Source of the DNA: Onthovicinus sp900555545
Lineage (GTDB): Bacteria > Bacillota > Clostridia > Oscillospirales > Acutalibacteraceae
Assembly (NCBI GenBank): GCA_949296915.1
Contig: CASFPX010000015.1
Location: 1-48,875 of the forward strand
Direction of reading: 5' to 3'
DNA length: 48,875 nucleotides
Shown here piece after piece: positions 1-8,167 of the stretch. Numbering within the stretch: position 1 is the first letter of the stretch; each line of letters begins with the position of its first letter. The translations under genes were made by a program, and so were the position numbers. The notes under the pieces were generated by a model. It had not been told where the DNA came from. It saw only the letters and a program-made list of their open reading frames with translations, and did not search any database.

Positions 1-46
1 GTAAAAGGAAATGCAATAACTACTTGCATAAATGGATGAACAAAAG

Positions 47-94
47 AATCGCCCCTTAAAAAGAAGCTGCTGGAGCTTCCCTTTGGGGGCGATT
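47..94 (-). terminator. Terminator-like hairpin downstream of the 2-hydroxyacid dehydrogenase
   Basis: AATCGCCCC at 47-55 pairs with GGGGCGATT at 86-94, and an inner GAAGCT/AGCTTC stem extends the structure. On the minus strand the hairpin lies about 50 bases past the stop codon of the dehydrogenase and is followed by a T-rich stretch. It could serve either strand. Confidence 0.6.
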
Positions 95-142
95 TTGGTG
101 AGAAGTATTTTGCGCCAGGTCCTAAAAATTATGCTATGATAC

Positions 143-1114
143 TCACCGGCTTGATGTACCGTTTACTACATGAATCGGTTTGCCGTTGAAATAGGCGGCG
201 AAATTCTCCTGACAAATCTTCATTAAGCGGCTGCGTGTTTCCAGCCCTGCCCAGGCGATGTGGGGGGTAATGATGCAGTTTTTCGCCGTCAACAGCGGGT
301 TGGATTCCTGCGGTGGCTCCACGGAGAGGACATCCATCCCGGCCCCGGCAAGCCGGCCGCTGTTGAGCGCGTCCGCGACCGCCTGCTCATCGAGCGCCGG
401 ACCGCGGGAGGTGTTGATCAGGTAAGCGCCCTGCTTCATTTTTCCCAAGAAATCGTTATTCACCATCTGTTCTGTCTGTGGCGTCAGCGGACAGTGGAGG
501 GATACAACGTCCGACTTTGTGAGCAATTCCTCCAATGGGATAAAGTGCAGGAACTCATTTTCAAATTCCGGCTTTGGATGCGGCGTATAGACCAGCACAT
601 TCATGCCCATTGCAATGGCAATTGTGGCAACTGCCTGGCCAATCTTGCCAAATCCGATAATGCCAAAGGTCTTATCCAGCAGTTCCGTCAACGGAGTCTT
701 CCAGTAGCAAAAATCACTGCACGCGGCCCACTCCCCGCGGTGGACGGATTCGCTGTGCAGTCCAGCACGATTGCACAGTTCCAGCAGCAGCGCAAATGTA
801 TGCTGTGCTACCGCCGCCGTGGAATAGGCGGGGATATTGCATACCGGGATGCCATGCTCGCGCGTATAATCACAGTCAATCACATTATAGCCGGTGGAGA
901 GCAGCTCAATGAATTTCAGATCCGGCAGCTGCTCCAAAATTTCCCGATCCAAAACAGTCTTGTTTGTCACCACAATCTCCGCTCCTGCACAGCGCTCAAC
1001 GATTTTTCCCCGCGGCGTGCGGTCATAGACGGTGTAATCCCCATACTGGCCCAGCCATTCCCAGCTCAGATCGCCCGGATTTGTGGTATAGGCGTCCAAC
1101 AGAACGATTTTCAT
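143..1114 (-). CDS. D-2-hydroxyacid dehydrogenase (glycerate/hydroxypyruvate reductase type)
   Basis: A soluble NAD(P)-dependent oxidoreductase of 323 residues, the usual family length, interconverting a 2-oxoacid and a D-2-hydroxyacid. The Rossmann motif GFGKIG is at about residues 154-159. The catalytic set is visible: Arg in NTSRG (about 237), Glu in DVLSVEPP (about 266) and His in TPHIAWA (about 285). The closest type by eye is hydroxypyruvate reductase/glycerate dehydrogenase (HprA), but substrate choice among lactate, glycerate and branched oxoacids cannot be read from sequence. The start at 1114 has an AGGGGG ribosome site. The gene diverges from a glycerol dehydrogenase, which suggests but does not prove a role in three-carbon metabolism. 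Confidence 0.9.
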   Translation of the reverse strand: MKIVLLDAYTTNPGDLSWEWLGQYGDYTVYDRTPRGKIVERCAGAEIVVTNKTVLDREILEQLPDLKFIELLSTGYNVIDCDYTREHGIPVCNIPAYSTAAVAQHTFALLLELCNRAGLHSESVHRGEWAACSDFCYWKTPLTELLDKTFGIIGFGKIGQAVATIAIAMGMNVLVYTPHPKPEFENEFLHFIPLEELLTKSDVVSLHCPLTPQTEQMVNNDFLGKMKQGAYLINTSRGPALDEQAVADALNSGRLAGAGMDVLSVEPPQESNPLLTAKNCIITPHIAWAGLETRSRLMKICQENFAAYFNGKPIHVVNGTSSR

Positions 1115-1242
1115 TACGAATTACCCCCTACAATCCAATTCTATTTACTGAAAGTATAACACATTTTTTTGAGTATTGATATACACAAATATGCCGCCTG
1201 GTGATAAAATAGAGGAGAGTATCGTGTAAAGGAGTTTGCAAT

Positions 1243-2334
1243 ATGGAGCGGATCACCAAAACGCCGTTGTGCTATGTACAGGAGGACGGCTGCCTGCAAA
1301 AAATTGCTTTTTACACCAGATCTTTGGGTGAGGGCGGCGTATATGCCGTTATGGATCCGTTTGTTTTGCAGGCGTACGGAGAGACGGTTTCCCATTGTTT
1401 TGCCTCCGGTGGCGTACGCCTGGTTATGAAAGAGGCGAGTGGGGTATGCTGCCGGGAAAGTATCAACCGCATGATTGAAGAATTGCACGCCGCAGGCTGT
1501 GATGTGGTCGCCGGGATCGGGGGAGGAAAGGCGCTGGATCTCGCAAAGGCAGTGGCACATTTTGCCAGGCTGCCGGTAATGGTTGTCCCGACCTCTGCGG
1601 CTACGGACGCACCGTGCAGCGCCATCTCCGTCCTGTATACGGCGGATGGTGTCTTTGATCAGTACCTCACACTCCGGCACAGCCCGGATCTGGTCCTGGT
1701 TGATACACGGGTGATTGCCAACGCACCGGTACGCCTGCTTGCGGCGGGGATGGGCGATGCCATGGCAACGTATTATGAGGCGGACTCCTGTTACCGCAGT
1801 GACCGGCGCACCAATGCAGGCGGCCGCTGTTCCTTGGCGGCGCTCTCCCTGGCGGCTGCTTGCAGGGATACCCTGTTCAGGGACGGATATGCCGCCTACT
1901 GCGCCGCACAGGAAAAGCGCGTTACACCGGCGCTGGAAAATGTCGTGGAGGCCAACATCTATCTCAGCGGCATCGGCTTTGAGAGCGGCGGACTTTCCAT
2001 CGCCCACGCGGTGAACAACGGCCTGTCCGCGATCCCGGCGTGCCAAACGGTCATGCATGGGGAAAAGGTCGCCTTCGGCACGCTCGTTCAGCTTTGGCTG
2101 GAGGGGAATAGGGAGGAATTCGGGCGCGTCCGCGCTTTTCACCGGTGTGTGGGGCTCCCGGTGACACTGCACCAGCTCGGCCTGGATGCGCCGGATGCGG
2201 AACTGCTGATGCCTGCTGCCGAGCTCGCCTGCGACCGTGGGGACGTCATGGGCAGCATGCCGGAGGGGATTACGCCGCAGGATATCTGCCGGGCGATGAT
2301 CGCCGTGGATCAAAATAGCGGCGAATTTAATTGA
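1243..2334 (+). CDS. gldA: Glycerol dehydrogenase (iron/zinc-type polyol dehydrogenase)
   Basis: A cytoplasmic NAD-dependent enzyme oxidising glycerol to dihydroxyacetone, or working in reverse. Its 363 residues match the GldA family. The nucleotide-binding motif GIGGGKALD is at residues 91-99. The three metal ligands of the family fall where expected: Asp172 in GMGDAMATYYEA, His255 in SIAHAVNNG and His272 in MHGEKVAFG. Ribosome site AAAGGAG precedes the ATG. It is a single-gene unit closed by a strong terminator at 2350-2394 and transcribed away from the 2-hydroxyacid dehydrogenase. A related glycerol-1-phosphate or other polyol substrate is possible, but the motif set favours GldA. Confidence 0.9.
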   Translation: MERITKTPLCYVQEDGCLQKIAFYTRSLGEGGVYAVMDPFVLQAYGETVSHCFASGGVRLVMKEASGVCCRESINRMIEELHAAGCDVVAGIGGGKALDLAKAVAHFARLPVMVVPTSAATDAPCSAISVLYTADGVFDQYLTLRHSPDLVLVDTRVIANAPVRLLAAGMGDAMATYYEADSCYRSDRRTNAGGRCSLAALSLAAACRDTLFRDGYAAYCAAQEKRVTPALENVVEANIYLSGIGFESGGLSIAHAVNNGLSAIPACQTVMHGEKVAFGTLVQLWLEGNREEFGRVRAFHRCVGLPVTLHQLGLDAPDAELLMPAAELACDRGDVMGSMPEGITPQDICRAMIAVDQNSGEFN

Positions 2335-2349
2335 TCCATCAATAAATTT

Positions 2350-2394
2350 GGAACCGGAGGAGCAGCAATTATCTGTTCCTCCGGTTCCTTTTTT
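2350..2394. terminator. Strong intrinsic terminator between convergent genes
   Basis: A 16-bp stem (2350-2365 with 2373-2388, one G-T wobble) and a 7-base loop are followed on the plus strand by TTTTTT. It ends gldA and may also serve the exporter permease, which terminates at 2397 on the minus strand. Confidence 0.9.
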
Positions 2395-2396
2395 GC

Positions 2397-3581
2397 TCAG
2401 GGGGTTTTTGTTTTTAGGACATGTCTTGTGTGTTTGCGCTGGCGGGTGATCCAAAGCGCCAACAGCAGGAAAACTGCGGCAAAAGCCAGCTCAATCGCCA
2501 TGGAGGCAAATACGGGGCCGAGTGAGGCGGATGAAAAATCAGTCAGCTCCGTAATCTGCTCGATTGCATTTGCGTACCAGTACAGCGGTGTGAACTTGGA
2601 AACGGTGAGGACCTGCTCGCTGAGCAGAGAGGTCGGGACGAAGATTCCGCCCAGGAAGGAGAGAATCAGCGCTGTGAAGTTGGCCACTGCATTCTGAACG
2701 GTCACATTTTTGATGAACAGGCCGCACAGGAAGCTGATGCTCAGGCTGATGAAGGCCAGGCAGACTGTGTTGACGGTCAATAGGAGGAACTGCTTCCCGC
2801 CCGGCAATTGATTCCCGGTGATCATGGGGATCAACGCGATCAACGTCATGAACGCCGTGTATGCAAGCGCTGTCAGGCCCAGGAATGCGGCGATTTGCAA
2901 ATTGACGGAAGCCGGACGCACTGGGGAACAGCTGATGCGTTGGCGGACCGGACGGCGCTTGAATGCCATCATAATCGTGCTGGTGGAGAGGATCATCAGG
3001 GCTGTCATTACATAGCCGAACATTCCGTAAAACACGTGAACATAGGAGCTGACCTCCTGTACGCCTGTGTACTGTTTCAGCTCTACCGCGGCGTGGCCGG
3101 CCATGACAGTTGACAGATCGGGAAAGTGATCCATCCCCGCCCGGACATACATCTCTGCGACGGTAAAATACTGGTTGACAAACTGTTCGCAGAATACACT
3201 GCTTGCCTGCATCTTGACAGCCATGGTCTCCGCCTGAACCGGTTCCCCGGCCAGGAAGGCGTCTGTAAACCCATCCGGAATGATGACGGCATATTGGATC
3301 TCACCATAGATAAGGGCATCTTTCAGCGCTGTTTCATCGTCCTTCAACGGGATCAATTCGCCTTTTTCGGCGAGGAAGTCCCGCAGTCCTGTCAGGAGAG
3401 GTGATTCGCCGTCCCTGTTGATGAGGGCGATTTTTGTTTGGCTCGGTTCGTACTGCGTGGGACTGTTGGAGGACATAACGCCTGTAAAGACCAGCAGCAT
3501 CGTGGTGAAGATCACAAGATAGAGCGATAGGATCAGCAGGTGGCGCTTGGTGACCTTGACACATGTTTTAAATGCTTTCAT
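2397..3581 (-). CDS. ABC-2 type exporter permease (second permease of the trio)
   Basis: A 394-residue membrane protein of the ABC-2 permease family: a transmembrane segment at about residues 13-35, an extracytoplasmic domain of about 140 residues, then five or so hydrophobic segments from about 185 to the C-terminus. It would form the export channel with the permease and ATPase encoded upstream, and its start overlaps the end of the upstream permease by 14 bases. Ribosome site GGAGG lies just before the ATG. In LnrLMN-type (formerly YfiLMN) drug exporters the two permeases likewise follow the ATPase; this correspondence is inferred from architecture and context. Substrate unknown. Confidence 0.85.
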   Translation of the reverse strand: MKAFKTCVKVTKRHLLILSLYLVIFTTMLLVFTGVMSSNSPTQYEPSQTKIALINRDGESPLLTGLRDFLAEKGELIPLKDDETALKDALIYGEIQYAVIIPDGFTDAFLAGEPVQAETMAVKMQASSVFCEQFVNQYFTVAEMYVRAGMDHFPDLSTVMAGHAAVELKQYTGVQEVSSYVHVFYGMFGYVMTALMILSTSTIMMAFKRRPVRQRISCSPVRPASVNLQIAAFLGLTALAYTAFMTLIALIPMITGNQLPGGKQFLLLTVNTVCLAFISLSISFLCGLFIKNVTVQNAVANFTALILSFLGGIFVPTSLLSEQVLTVSKFTPLYWYANAIEQITELTDFSSASLGPVFASMAIELAFAAVFLLLALWITRQRKHTRHVLKTKTP

Positions 3582-4692
3582 ACTTCCGCCTCCTGAGTAG
3601 AATGGCGCTCACCAGGAACAACGCCGCGGCCATGGCGACCAGAATCGCCAGATCGATCAAGTAAAGTCCGTAGGTGTCGTAGTAATAGATGCGGTAAAAT
3701 GCGTCTGCCACGCGGGCGGCAGGGTTGATCCAGCTGAGGAGCGGCGCGTGCGTTTGGATCTGATAATTGATCCCCTCCACCATCAGTCCGGCCATGAAAC
3801 TCATTGTCAGACTGAATACAATCAGGATCCCGGACTTGACGCTCTCCTTCATGCGGCCGATCGCGCCGACGGCTGTCCCCAGTGCGTAACCGACCAGGCT
3901 CCCGGCCAGACAGACGATCAGAATTAGCGGCAGATCATGCAGCATGTCAATCTTCATCAGCATGCAGATATACAGTACCACCAGTGAACAGGAGAGGTAG
4001 TGAACCGTCAGCCCGGCCAGTGAGTCGTAAAAAATCATTTTAATCTTACTGACCGGCGCCAGACTGACCCGCGCTCCGAGGCGGGATAGATTGGCCTGCA
4101 TATTGACGACTGTCACCAGCCCCTGGAAGCAGGCGTACAGGCAGACCATCCCGATCATAGCGAAAAAGTAGGGGGCCGCCGAATTGCGGGTCTGGTCGCT
4201 CTCCTGTGTATACTGTCCCTGGATTTCCTGGAACAGCACGGCGGCATCCGGCCGCTTGGCGGCGATATTGTCCATGGCGTCATACTGCTGCTGGTAGGCG
4301 TCCAAAAAAGACTGCAGGATGGATTGTTCCAGGCCCGACTCCCGTACGGTAAGCTTTGGAGGATCTCCGGGAGTAATATATCCGACGACCGCCGCGCTCT
4401 TTAGCAGATCATCCGCCTCCTGTTCGCTGCTCACCACGGTGAGGTCGATCATCTGGTGCTCCCCGCCGGCTGCGAGCGATTCAAGTGCGTCGCGGAAGGG
4501 GACATTCTGCGCGTAGCTGGTATTGTGAATCACGGCTGTCCGGATCGGCTGGAAGGTATCGGAAGCGTCCAGATTTGCAAACGCAAAGTGGAATAGCGTG
4601 GCCAGCATGAAGGGGAAGATCCATGTCCACACCAGCACATCCAGGCTGCGCACGGAGCAGAGAAGCCGGTGCTTGTAGATATTGGCAAACAT
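3568..4692 (-). CDS. ABC-2 type exporter permease (first permease of the trio)
   Basis: A 374-residue ABC-2 type permease with one N-terminal membrane segment (about residues 17-37), an external domain to about residue 165, and five to six hydrophobic segments in the C-terminal half. It is a diverged paralogue of the following gene and the two probably form a heterodimeric channel. It starts 10 bases after the ATPase stop, with GAGGTG as ribosome site, so the three genes form one minus-strand operon. A role in efflux of a lipophilic or membrane-active compound is inferred from its divergent two-component-system neighbours. Confidence 0.85.
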   Translation of the reverse strand: MFANIYKHRLLCSVRSLDVLVWTWIFPFMLATLFHFAFANLDASDTFQPIRTAVIHNTSYAQNVPFRDALESLAAGGEHQMIDLTVVSSEQEADDLLKSAAVVGYITPGDPPKLTVRESGLEQSILQSFLDAYQQQYDAMDNIAAKRPDAAVLFQEIQGQYTQESDQTRNSAAPYFFAMIGMVCLYACFQGLVTVVNMQANLSRLGARVSLAPVSKIKMIFYDSLAGLTVHYLSCSLVVLYICMLMKIDMLHDLPLILIVCLAGSLVGYALGTAVGAIGRMKESVKSGILIVFSLTMSFMAGLMVEGINYQIQTHAPLLSWINPAARVADAFYRIYYYDTYGLYLIDLAILVAMAAALFLVSAILLRRRKYESI

Positions 4693-4701
4693 GTTCTCAC
4701 C

Positions 4702-5634
4702 TCAGTCCCGCAGCTGTTTCCCGGTGATTTCCAGGAATACGTCGTTGAGTGTCGGCGGCTCGGAGTACACCTTGCCGAATGCGATGGCATGAGCCTGGAA
4801 ATAGTCCATTACCGCCAATAGGTTGTGCGATCCATTGCGGCAGTAAATGGTGAGGATATTTTCGTCCAGAGTTGCATTTTGAGCAAACGGCTGGCGGGAG
4901 AGTGATGCTGCCAACTGTGGATCCGGATTGAGCAGTTCCACCCGGATTTTTTCGTTGGCGCCGATCATGGCTTTGAGTTCCTCCTTGGTGCCGGAGGCGA
5001 TTGTGCGCCCCTGATCCATGATGACAATCCGGGAACAGAGCTGTTCCACTTCCTCCATGTAGTGGGAAGTATAGACGACCGTCGCGCCCTCCCGGTTGAG
5101 CTTTTTGATCCCCTCCAGGATGCTGTTGCGGCTCTGGGGATCGACGGCCACCGTCGGCTCGTCAAAAAAGATCAGCCTGGGCTTGTGCGCGATGCCACAC
5201 GCGATGTTCAGGCGGCGCAGCAGGCCGCCGCTGAGCTTTTTGGGGCGGAATTTGCGGTGGGACTCCAGACCGGTAAAGGCGATGGCCTCCTCCACCAGCG
5301 CGCGCCGCCGCTTTTTGTCCGGGACGTACAGTCCGCAGAAATAATCGATATTTTCCTGAACCGTCAGTTCGTCAAACACGGCGACATCCTGCATGACAAT
5401 GCCAATCTGTTGTTTGAGGCCGTATGCGTCCGGGCGCATGGGCTGCCCGAACAGTTCAATCGTCCCCCGGTCGTAATCCAGCAGGGAGAGGATGCAGTTG
5501 ATGGCCGTCGTCTTACCGGATCCGTTTGGCCCGAGCAGGCCGAGAATCTCACCCTCCTCCACCTGCAGGGTGAAGTGGTCCAGCGCGACCAATTCCCCAT
5601 ACCGTTTGACCAGGTTCTGTACATTTACAATCAT
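4702..5634 (-). CDS. ABC exporter ATP-binding subunit (LnrL/YfiL-like)
   Basis: A 310-residue ATPase that powers the two ABC-2 permeases encoded downstream. Walker A GPNGSGKT is at residues 35-42, the signature reads LSGGLLRR rather than the common LSGGxxQR, and Walker B is LIFFDEPTVAVD. A C-terminal extension of about 90 residues after the nucleotide-binding domain is typical of drug/antibiotic ABC-2 ATPases. An in-frame ATG 21 bases further upstream exists, but the ATG at 5634 has an ideal AAGGAGG seven bases before it and the family N-terminus MIVNVQNLVKRYG, so I use it. The operon diverges from a histidine kinase across about 160 bases containing a perfect palindrome. Confidence 0.92.
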   Translation of the reverse strand: MIVNVQNLVKRYGELVALDHFTLQVEEGEILGLLGPNGSGKTTAINCILSLLDYDRGTIELFGQPMRPDAYGLKQQIGIVMQDVAVFDELTVQENIDYFCGLYVPDKKRRRALVEEAIAFTGLESHRKFRPKKLSGGLLRRLNIACGIAHKPRLIFFDEPTVAVDPQSRNSILEGIKKLNREGATVVYTSHYMEEVEQLCSRIVIMDQGRTIASGTKEELKAMIGANEKIRVELLNPDPQLAASLSRQPFAQNATLDENILTIYCRNGSHNLLAVMDYFQAHAIAFGKVYSEPPTLNDVFLEITGKQLRD

Positions 5635-5657
5635 GGCTTTCGCCTCCTTATGCATTT

Positions 5658-5686
5658 ATTGTACCAGACTGCCCCTGCGCAAAACA
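5658..5686 (-). promoter_or_regulatory. Candidate promoter of the ABC-2 exporter operon
   Basis: On the minus strand a TACAAT -10 box (5658-5663) lies about 25 bases before the ATPase start. The -35 position (5681-5686, TGTTTT) is poor, as expected for a promoter that needs an activator. Confidence 0.45.
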
Positions 5687-5707
5687 GTGTGCAGCGTCAT
5701 GATTTTA

Positions 5708-5723
5708 TATGACAAATGTCATA
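5708..5723. promoter_or_regulatory. Palindromic operator candidate between divergent exporter and sensor operons
   Basis: TATGACA (5708-5714), AA, TGTCATA (5717-5723) is a perfect inverted repeat. It lies just upstream of the kinase promoter and about 65 bases upstream of the likely exporter transcription start, where a LuxR/NarL-type activator dimer would bind. Binding by the adjacent regulator is inference. Confidence 0.45.
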
Positions 5724-5738
5724 ACCAGCGCGAAAAAT

Positions 5739-5768
5739 TTGTAATCCGGCGCTTGATTATGGTAAAAT
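5739..5768 (+). promoter_or_regulatory. Candidate promoter of the two-component-system operon
   Basis: TTGTAA at 5739-5744, an 18-base spacer and TAAAAT at 5763-5768, 25 bases before the kinase ATG. Confidence 0.55.
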
Positions 5769-5793
5769 AGGCGTCAGAAAGGGGCGGGTTACA

Positions 5794-6873
5794 ATGCGTG
5801 AACTGGCCGATAAAGGGATACTGTTTGTTCTGTGCATTCCTACACTTGTCGCGATGAAGGGAACCGCACTTCCGGCGGCGGTAGCACTCATAGCGGTAGC
5901 CTGCACATGCCTGAGTGGGATTTTTGACCGTTGGGTGCGCTGGGCCGTACCGGGGGCCTATCTCATACTGGCGCTGATTGTTCCGGCCTTCTCCGCCTGT
6001 ATCCCGTTGGCGGCCTATGATGCCGTTCACTCACAGAATCGGATTGTGTGGGGAATCGGGGGCATGGGGATTCTGGCGCTCCTGATCCGGTGCGCGCTGG
6101 GCGGGCAGATGTTTTTTTGCCTGAATATTGTGCTGCTGGGTGGGCTTGCCTGCTACCTGAGCTGGATTGGCAGTCAATCCGGCGAGCTCCGCGCCCGGTA
6201 TCACGATTTGGCAGATACCTCGCGGGAGAACTCCTTTACCATGGAGCGTCGCAACCGTGAGCTGGCAGACCGGCGGGACTATGAGGTGCGGCTCGCCACA
6301 CTCAACGAGCGGAACCGCATTGCGCGGGAGATCCATGACAATGTCGGGCATATGCTCACCAGCGCAATCTTACAGGTGGGTGCATTGCAGGTTGTCAATC
6401 GGGATGAACGGCTTGCGGGAGGTCTGGAAGCTGTCAAGCAAACGCTTTCCCAGGCCATGGATCGGATCCGCGGCAGTGTGCATGACTTGCGGGATGAGTC
6501 CATCGATCTGCGTGCCCGGGTGGAGGAGATGGCGCAGCGCTTTACCTTTTGCCCAGTGGATGTGCAGATCGGTGCGGAGGAATTGCCTACGGACGTCAAA
6601 CGCTGCTTCCTTGCCGTGATCGGGGAGGCGCTGACCAATACGGCGCGCCACTCCAACGCCACACGCGCCGGTGTGCGGGTGCGGGAGTTCCCGGGCTTCT
6701 ATCAGCTGGCGGTGACTGATAACGGCACATCCGTGGGCGCATCCAAAGGGGACGGGATGGGCCTGCGGAATATCGAGGACCGGGTGAACCTGCTGGGTGG
6801 GACATTCACGGTGAACAAGCAAGCTGGTTTCCATATTTTTGTCACGATTCCAAAGAAAGGGGAAAACGCATGA
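5794..6873 (+). CDS. Sensor histidine kinase, HisKA_3 type (DesK/LnrJ-like)
   Basis: A 359-residue membrane sensor kinase. About five hydrophobic segments lie in residues 8-128, followed by a coiled stretch (about 130-170) and the HisKA_3 dimerisation box ERNRIAREIHDNVGH with phospho-acceptor His181. The ATPase domain carries an N box (GEALTNTARHSNA) and a G box (DGMGLRNIEDRV). There is almost no extracellular domain, so it probably senses the membrane itself, as DesK- and LnrJ-type kinases do. Its stop overlaps the next gene by ATGA. The divergent ABC-2 exporter is the likely target system, as with LnrJK and LnrLMN in Bacillus; that parallel is inferred from architecture. Confidence 0.92.
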   Translation: MRELADKGILFVLCIPTLVAMKGTALPAAVALIAVACTCLSGIFDRWVRWAVPGAYLILALIVPAFSACIPLAAYDAVHSQNRIVWGIGGMGILALLIRCALGGQMFFCLNIVLLGGLACYLSWIGSQSGELRARYHDLADTSRENSFTMERRNRELADRRDYEVRLATLNERNRIAREIHDNVGHMLTSAILQVGALQVVNRDERLAGGLEAVKQTLSQAMDRIRGSVHDLRDESIDLRARVEEMAQRFTFCPVDVQIGAEELPTDVKRCFLAVIGEALTNTARHSNATRAGVRVREFPGFYQLAVTDNGTSVGASKGDGMGLRNIEDRVNLLGGTFTVNKQAGFHIFVTIPKKGENA

Positions 6874-7508
6874 AGATTGCCATTGTCGATGACGACCGCC
6901 TCGTCTGTGCCTCCGTCCGGACGATTTTGGAGGCCGACCCGGAGATCACTGTGGTGTGGACCGGGTATTCCGGGGAGGAGGCGTGTGCACATTACCGGGA
7001 GCAGCAGGTGGACGTACTGCTGATGGATATCCGTATGGCCGGCCTGACCGGCCTTGAGGCCGCGAGGCGGATTTTGGAGGAGTTCCCGGAGGCGCGGATC
7101 CTGTTCCTGACCACCTTTGAGGATGACAGCTATATTGTTCAGGCGCTGCGTATCGGGGCTAAGGGGTATATCATTAAGCAGGACTTTGAGAGTATTGCCC
7201 CTGCGGTCAAGGCCGTCTTTGCAGGGCAGAGCGTATTTGGCAGCTCTGTGGCCGGCAAGCTGCCGGGGATCATCCGGCGGGAACAGATCTTTGATTATAA
7301 GGGCCACGGCCTTTCGGAGCGGGAATACCGTGTGATTGAGCTCGTCGCCAAGGGGTACAGCAACCGGGAGATCGCCGGTGCGCTCTGCCTCAGCGAAGGG
7401 ACAGTACGCAACTATATCAGTGCGGTACTGGATAAACTTGAACTGCGGGACCGGACAAATTTGGCCGTGTTTTACTATCAGAACATGCACCGGGGGGATC
7501 AATCATGA
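6870..7508 (+). CDS. Response regulator, NarL/LuxR family
   Basis: A 212-residue regulator with a receiver domain (residues 1-120; acidic pocket IVDDD, phospho-acceptor Asp53 in LLMDIRM, Lys in GYIIKQD) and a C-terminal LuxR-type helix-turn-helix (LSEREYRVIELVAKGYSNRE, then SEGTVRNYISAVLDKL). It is the natural partner of the HisKA_3 kinase just upstream, with which it shares an ATGA overlap. Its likely binding site is the palindrome at 5708-5723. It overlaps the next regulator gene by ATGA as well. Confidence 0.94.
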   Translation: MKIAIVDDDRLVCASVRTILEADPEITVVWTGYSGEEACAHYREQQVDVLLMDIRMAGLTGLEAARRILEEFPEARILFLTTFEDDSYIVQALRIGAKGYIIKQDFESIAPAVKAVFAGQSVFGSSVAGKLPGIIRREQIFDYKGHGLSEREYRVIELVAKGYSNREIAGALCLSEGTVRNYISAVLDKLELRDRTNLAVFYYQNMHRGDQS

Positions 7509-8167
7509 AGATCGCTATTGTGGAGGATGATCCGCGCATCGCGCGGGAGCTCTCTCTCTTTTTGGAACGCAACGGATACGAGACTTTTGTTGTTACAGAT
7601 TTTGTACATGCGGCAGGTCAGATTCTCGAGCAGAACGCCGCTTTGGCACTGCTGGACCTCTATCTGCCGGACAGCGACGGCTGCAAGATCTGTATGGAGC
7701 TGCGCAAAAAATCGGACTTGCCGATTATTATGGTGACCAGTTCGGACAGCGAGGTGGACGAGCTGTCCGCCATGAATGTGGGGGCGGACGACTACGTGAC
7801 AAAACCGTACAATGTCCAGATTCTACTCATGCGGATCAAGAACGCCCTGCGGCGTGCCTACCATTCCGATCCGGGCAGTGAGCTGTCCTTTGGAGGCGTG
7901 GTGCTCCATATCGCACGCGCCAGTGTGTCCGGTCCGTCGGGGGAATGCGAGCTGTCCCGCAACGAGACTTTAATCCTGGAAACGCTTATGCGCGCCGGAG
8001 AGAATATTGTCACACGCGATCAGCTGATGAACGCGCTCTGGCAGACGGATGAGTTTGTGGATGAGAACACACTGACCGTCAATGTAAACCGCCTGCGGCG
8101 CAAGCTCAAATCTGTGGGCGCAGGGGATCTGATCCAGACACACAGGGGGCAGGGGTATTCGCTATGA
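7505..8167 (+). CDS. Response regulator, OmpR/PhoB family (BceR-like)
   Basis: A 220-residue regulator with a receiver domain (IVEDDP acidic pocket, phospho-acceptor Asp51 in LLDLYLPDSDG, Lys in DDYVTKPYN) and a C-terminal winged helix (about residues 125-220; LSRNETLILETLM and ENTLTVNVNRLRRKL). The family and neighbourhood fit BceR-type regulators of peptide-antibiotic ABC transporters. Its ATG lies inside the stop of the LuxR-type regulator, so it is probably translationally coupled to an unrelated two-component system. The 11-bp-phased direct repeat at 9184-9202 is a plausible binding site. Confidence 0.94.
   Translation: MKIAIVEDDPRIARELSLFLERNGYETFVVTDFVHAAGQILEQNAALALLDLYLPDSDGCKICMELRKKSDLPIIMVTSSDSEVDELSAMNVGADDYVTKPYNVQILLMRIKNALRRAYHSDPGSELSFGGVVLHIARASVSGPSGECELSRNETLILETLMRAGENIVTRDQLMNALWQTDEFVDENTLTVNVNRLRRKLKSVGAGDLIQTHRGQGYSL

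Noticed and set aside
1141..2454. 437-codon minus-strand frame opposite glycerol dehydrogenase
   Set aside because: It runs through the strong terminator and is antisense to a gene with all GldA metal ligands.
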